NCBI RefSeq assembly: GCF_016806835.2
Contig: NZ_CP086113.1
Location: forward strand, 62,001-126,000
From: Skermanella rosea
GTDB taxonomy: Bacteria; Pseudomonadota; Alphaproteobacteria; Azospirillales; Azospirillaceae
Length of the DNA: 64,000 nucleotides
Direction of reading: 5' to 3'
Part shown: positions 62,049-64,000 of the stretch, one piece after another
Layout of the letters: every line of letters starts with the position of its first letter
Position numbering within the stretch: position 1 is the first letter of the stretch
Position numbers and translations under genes: made by a program
Notes under the pieces: model-generated
What the model was told of the DNA's origin: nothing
What the model saw: the letters and a program-made list of their open reading frames with translations, nothing else
Databases searched by the model: none

Positions 62049-63539
62049 TCAGGAAAGTCTCTTCCTGACGGCGAACCCGACCGCGATGGCAAGCATGACC
62101 GCCGTGACCCCGTAGAGAGCCAGGGAAATCGGGCTCTGGAACAGGATCCCGACATCGCCGTCGCTGATGCTGAGCGCCCGTCGGAAACTGTTCTCCATAT
62201 CGGCACCCAGCAGGAGGCCGAGAACGATCGGCACCAGGGAAATGTCGAGCTTGCGCAGCGCGAAGCCCAGGAGGCCGAAGCCGATCATGACCATCAGGTC
62301 GAAACTGCTGTGGCTGATCGAGTACACGCCGACGAAGCTGACCATCACGACGAGCGGCATGAGCACCCATGTCGGCAGCAGGAGCATCCGGGTGAACATC
62401 CCGACCATGGGCAGATTGAGCGCGAGAAGCACGACGTTGGCCACGTACAGCGCGGCGATCAGGCCCCACACGATATCGGGCTGACGCTCGAACAGCAGCG
62501 GGCCGGGCGTGATGTTGAGCGAGATCAGCAGGGCCAGCATGACCGCCGTGGTGCCGCTACCGGGAACCCCCAGCGTCAGCATCGGGATCAGCGCGCCGCC
62601 GGCCGCCGCGTTGTTGCCGGCCTCCGGTGCGGCGACCCCCCGGGGGTCTCCCTTGCCGAACGTACCGTTCTTGTCCGAGACGCGTTTCTCGGCGATGTAG
62701 GAGAGGAAGGCGCCCAGCGAAGCCCCGGCCCCGGGCAGGACGCCGGCTACGAAGCCGATCAGCGAGCCGCGCATCATCGCACCCAGGCTGATCCGGATAT
62801 CGTTCAGCCTGGGGAGCACGCGTCCCACCCGGGGCATTTCGGCGGTGGGTTCGTGGGAGGTTTCCAGGAAGATCAGGACCTCGCTGATGGCGAACAGGCC
62901 GACGATCGCGACGATCGGGTCGAAGCCGTCGTAGAGTTCGAACTGGCCGAGCGTGAATCGCTGGACACCGCTGGCAGGGTCGAGGCCCACGGTCGCCAGG
63001 AGCAGCCCAAGGAAAGCGGCGATCAGCGTCTTGGCCGGGTTGGCGCCGGTTATGCCGCCGATCGTCGCGAACGCCATCACGTAGAGCGCGAAGTACTCGG
63101 TGGGCCCGAAATGGATGGCGGCGCCGGCAAGCAGCGGCGAGAACAGCGTCAGCCCGATCGTCGCCAGCGTGGCACCGACGAACGAGGCGACGGCCGATAT
63201 GGCAAGAGCCTCGGAGGCCCTCCCGGACTTGGCCATGGGATAGCCGTCCAGGGTCGTCATGATCGCCGGTTCATCGCCCGGGATGTTGAGCATGATGCTC
63301 GATATGCGGCCGCCGTACATGCACCCGTAGTAGACGCACGACAGCAGTATCATCGACGAGGCCGGGTTGAGCTGCAGCGAGAAGGCCAGCGGGATCAGGA
63401 TGGCGACGCCGTTGACCGGACCGATACCCGGCAGGGCTCCGATGATGGTCCCGATGAAGCAGCCGAATATGGCCAGGCCGAGGTTGCCCGGGGTCAGCGC
63501 TACCGCGAACCCGTCGAGCAGAGACGTCATGATGTCCAT
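62049..63539 (-). CDS. tctA: Tripartite tricarboxylate transporter large permease TctA
   Basis: A 496-residue membrane protein with about eleven helices. Hallmarks are FIGTIIGALPGIGPVNGVAILIPL near the start (in part), YGGRISSIMLNIPGDEPAIMT, and later GAGASLGAFLSYIAEKR and the repeat-like LTLGVPGSGTTAVML. It imports a carboxylate with the TctB and TctC partners encoded just upstream. It begins four bases after the tctB stop. Confidence 0.94.
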   Translation of the reverse strand: MDIMTSLLDGFAVALTPGNLGLAIFGCFIGTIIGALPGIGPVNGVAILIPLAFSLQLNPASSMILLSCVYYGCMYGGRISSIMLNIPGDEPAIMTTLDGYPMAKSGRASEALAISAVASFVGATLATIGLTLFSPLLAGAAIHFGPTEYFALYVMAFATIGGITGANPAKTLIAAFLGLLLATVGLDPASGVQRFTLGQFELYDGFDPIVAIVGLFAISEVLIFLETSHEPTAEMPRVGRVLPRLNDIRISLGAMMRGSLIGFVAGVLPGAGASLGAFLSYIAEKRVSDKNGTFGKGDPRGVAAPEAGNNAAAGGALIPMLTLGVPGSGTTAVMLALLISLNITPGPLLFERQPDIVWGLIAALYVANVVLLALNLPMVGMFTRMLLLPTWVLMPLVVMVSFVGVYSISHSSFDLMVMIGFGLLGFALRKLDISLVPIVLGLLLGADMENSFRRALSISDGDVGILFQSPISLALYGVTAVMLAIAVGFAVRKRLS

Positions 63540-63543
63540 GGGG

Positions 63544-63975
63544 TTATCCGACGGTTTGGGGCCATAGCGGCAGCGGCAGGTCGAGGACCTGGTCGAACAG
63601 CACGAACAGCACGAGGGACAGGGCGGTACCGGTCGCGAGGGCCGGCAGCCAGCGCGCCCCGAGCAGCCGCGCCAGGAAGGTCACGCCGAGCAGGGTGGCC
63701 ACCGGGAAGCCCAGCGTCTCCAGCAGCAGGGCGTATCCTCCCAGGACCGCGACCGCCAGAGCCTGGCGAAGCAAGGGCCGTCCTCCGGCCCATCGCGGGT
63801 TCGGATCCGGCCGCAGGATCAGGAACAGGCTCAGTATTCCGAGCGGCACCGCGAGCAGGCGCGGGAAGGCCGCGGGGCCGACCGGGTCCGAGAATCCGGC
63901 CTCGAAGCTCCCCGCGGTCACGAAGGCCCACGCCGCCAGTGCCGCGAACAGCAGTCCGGCGATGCGGTCGCTCAC
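63544..63975 (-). CDS. tctB: Tripartite tricarboxylate transporter small permease TctB
   Basis: A 143-residue four-helix membrane protein with the TctB opening DRIAGLLFAALAAWAF and the motif DPVGPAAFPRLLAVPLG. It starts at GTG, giving a GTGA overlap with the end of tctC. The three genes are in the order tctC-tctB-tctA on the minus strand. Confidence 0.88.
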   Translation of the reverse strand: MSDRIAGLLFAALAAWAFVTAGSFEAGFSDPVGPAAFPRLLAVPLGILSLFLILRPDPNPRWAGGRPLLRQALAVAVLGGYALLLETLGFPVATLLGVTFLARLLGARWLPALATGTALSLVLFVLFDQVLDLPLPLWPQTVG

Positions 63976-64000
63976 CTGATGATCCCGATCGCCTTGGAAA
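63972..64000 (-). CDS. tctC: End of a tctC-type binding-protein gene
   Basis: The last codons read SKAIGIIR and stop, overlapping the GTG of tctB by four bases. The position directly before tctB and the ending fit the Bug/TctC substrate-binding protein. Only nine codons are inside the window, so the call rests on context. Confidence 0.6.

Noticed and set aside
1-64000. CRISPR arrays, tRNA or rRNA genes, prophage modules
   Set aside because: No regularly spaced repeats, no tRNA-like cloverleaf with TTCGA loop and no phage structural genes were seen on either strand.

Overview
The window is high-GC DNA with dense, tightly overlapping operons. Together with rhizobial-style PHO boxes, several TRAP, tripartite tricarboxylate and ABC uptake systems, and IS3, IS5, IS6 and IS701 debris, it suggests a free-living or plant/soil-associated alphaproteobacterium of the Azospirillum/Skermanella kind. 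That placement is an inference from style and gene content; no rRNA or marker gene is present.

Layout. 1-4872: tail of an unknown gene, a hairpin, a convincing sigma-54 promoter, then a NitT/TauT-type ABC importer, an amidase-signature enzyme and a small cytochrome c. 4974-5820: IS3 transposase scrap and a vapBC toxin-antitoxin pair. 5927-8747: iron-siderophore/haem type ABC importer (ATPase, permease, binding protein; minus strand). 9205-11520: the wreck of a phosphite-oxidation (ptxABCDE) locus, in which ptxA carries a Trp-to-TGA stop, ptxA is fused to the end of ptxB, ptxC and the front of ptxD are gone, and only the LysR regulator is whole. 12028-13755: DEAD-box RNA helicase.

13968-24768: a nine-gene minus-strand catabolic operon (SDR, split transketolase, TRAP importer, LtnD-like dehydrogenase, 2-hydroxyacid dehydrogenase, full-length transketolase) divergent from a LysR gene. 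25006-33711: a LacI-controlled sugar-acid regulon (PhyH-family oxygenase, second TRAP importer, two enolase-superfamily dehydratases, a DHDPS-family aldolase). Three near-identical palindromes (TGGTAACGTTACCA-like) mark its transcription units.

33835-42851: IS6 scrap, then a complete carbon-phosphorus lyase operon phnGHIJKLCDEM preceded by a three-half-site PHO box and a perfect palindrome. 42926-47654: nitroreductase, a class III adenylate cyclase with an eroded end, and an OmpR/EnvZ-type two-component pair. 47796-56051: two Tat-exported molybdenum hydroxylases (2Fe-2S subunit plus CoxL-type subunit) on opposite strands around an AraC regulator and a GFA-family protein. Two diverged copies of a 176-178 bp element with inverted-repeat tips lie in opposite orientation at 45265-45440 and 52888-53065.

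56048-60016: methyltransferase, SDR, then a graveyard of a headless serine recombinase and IS701/IS5 fragments. 60038-61748: TetR regulator with twin operators and a divergent saccharopine-dehydrogenase-like reductase. 62049-64000: tripartite tricarboxylate transporter tctA, tctB and the last codons of tctC.
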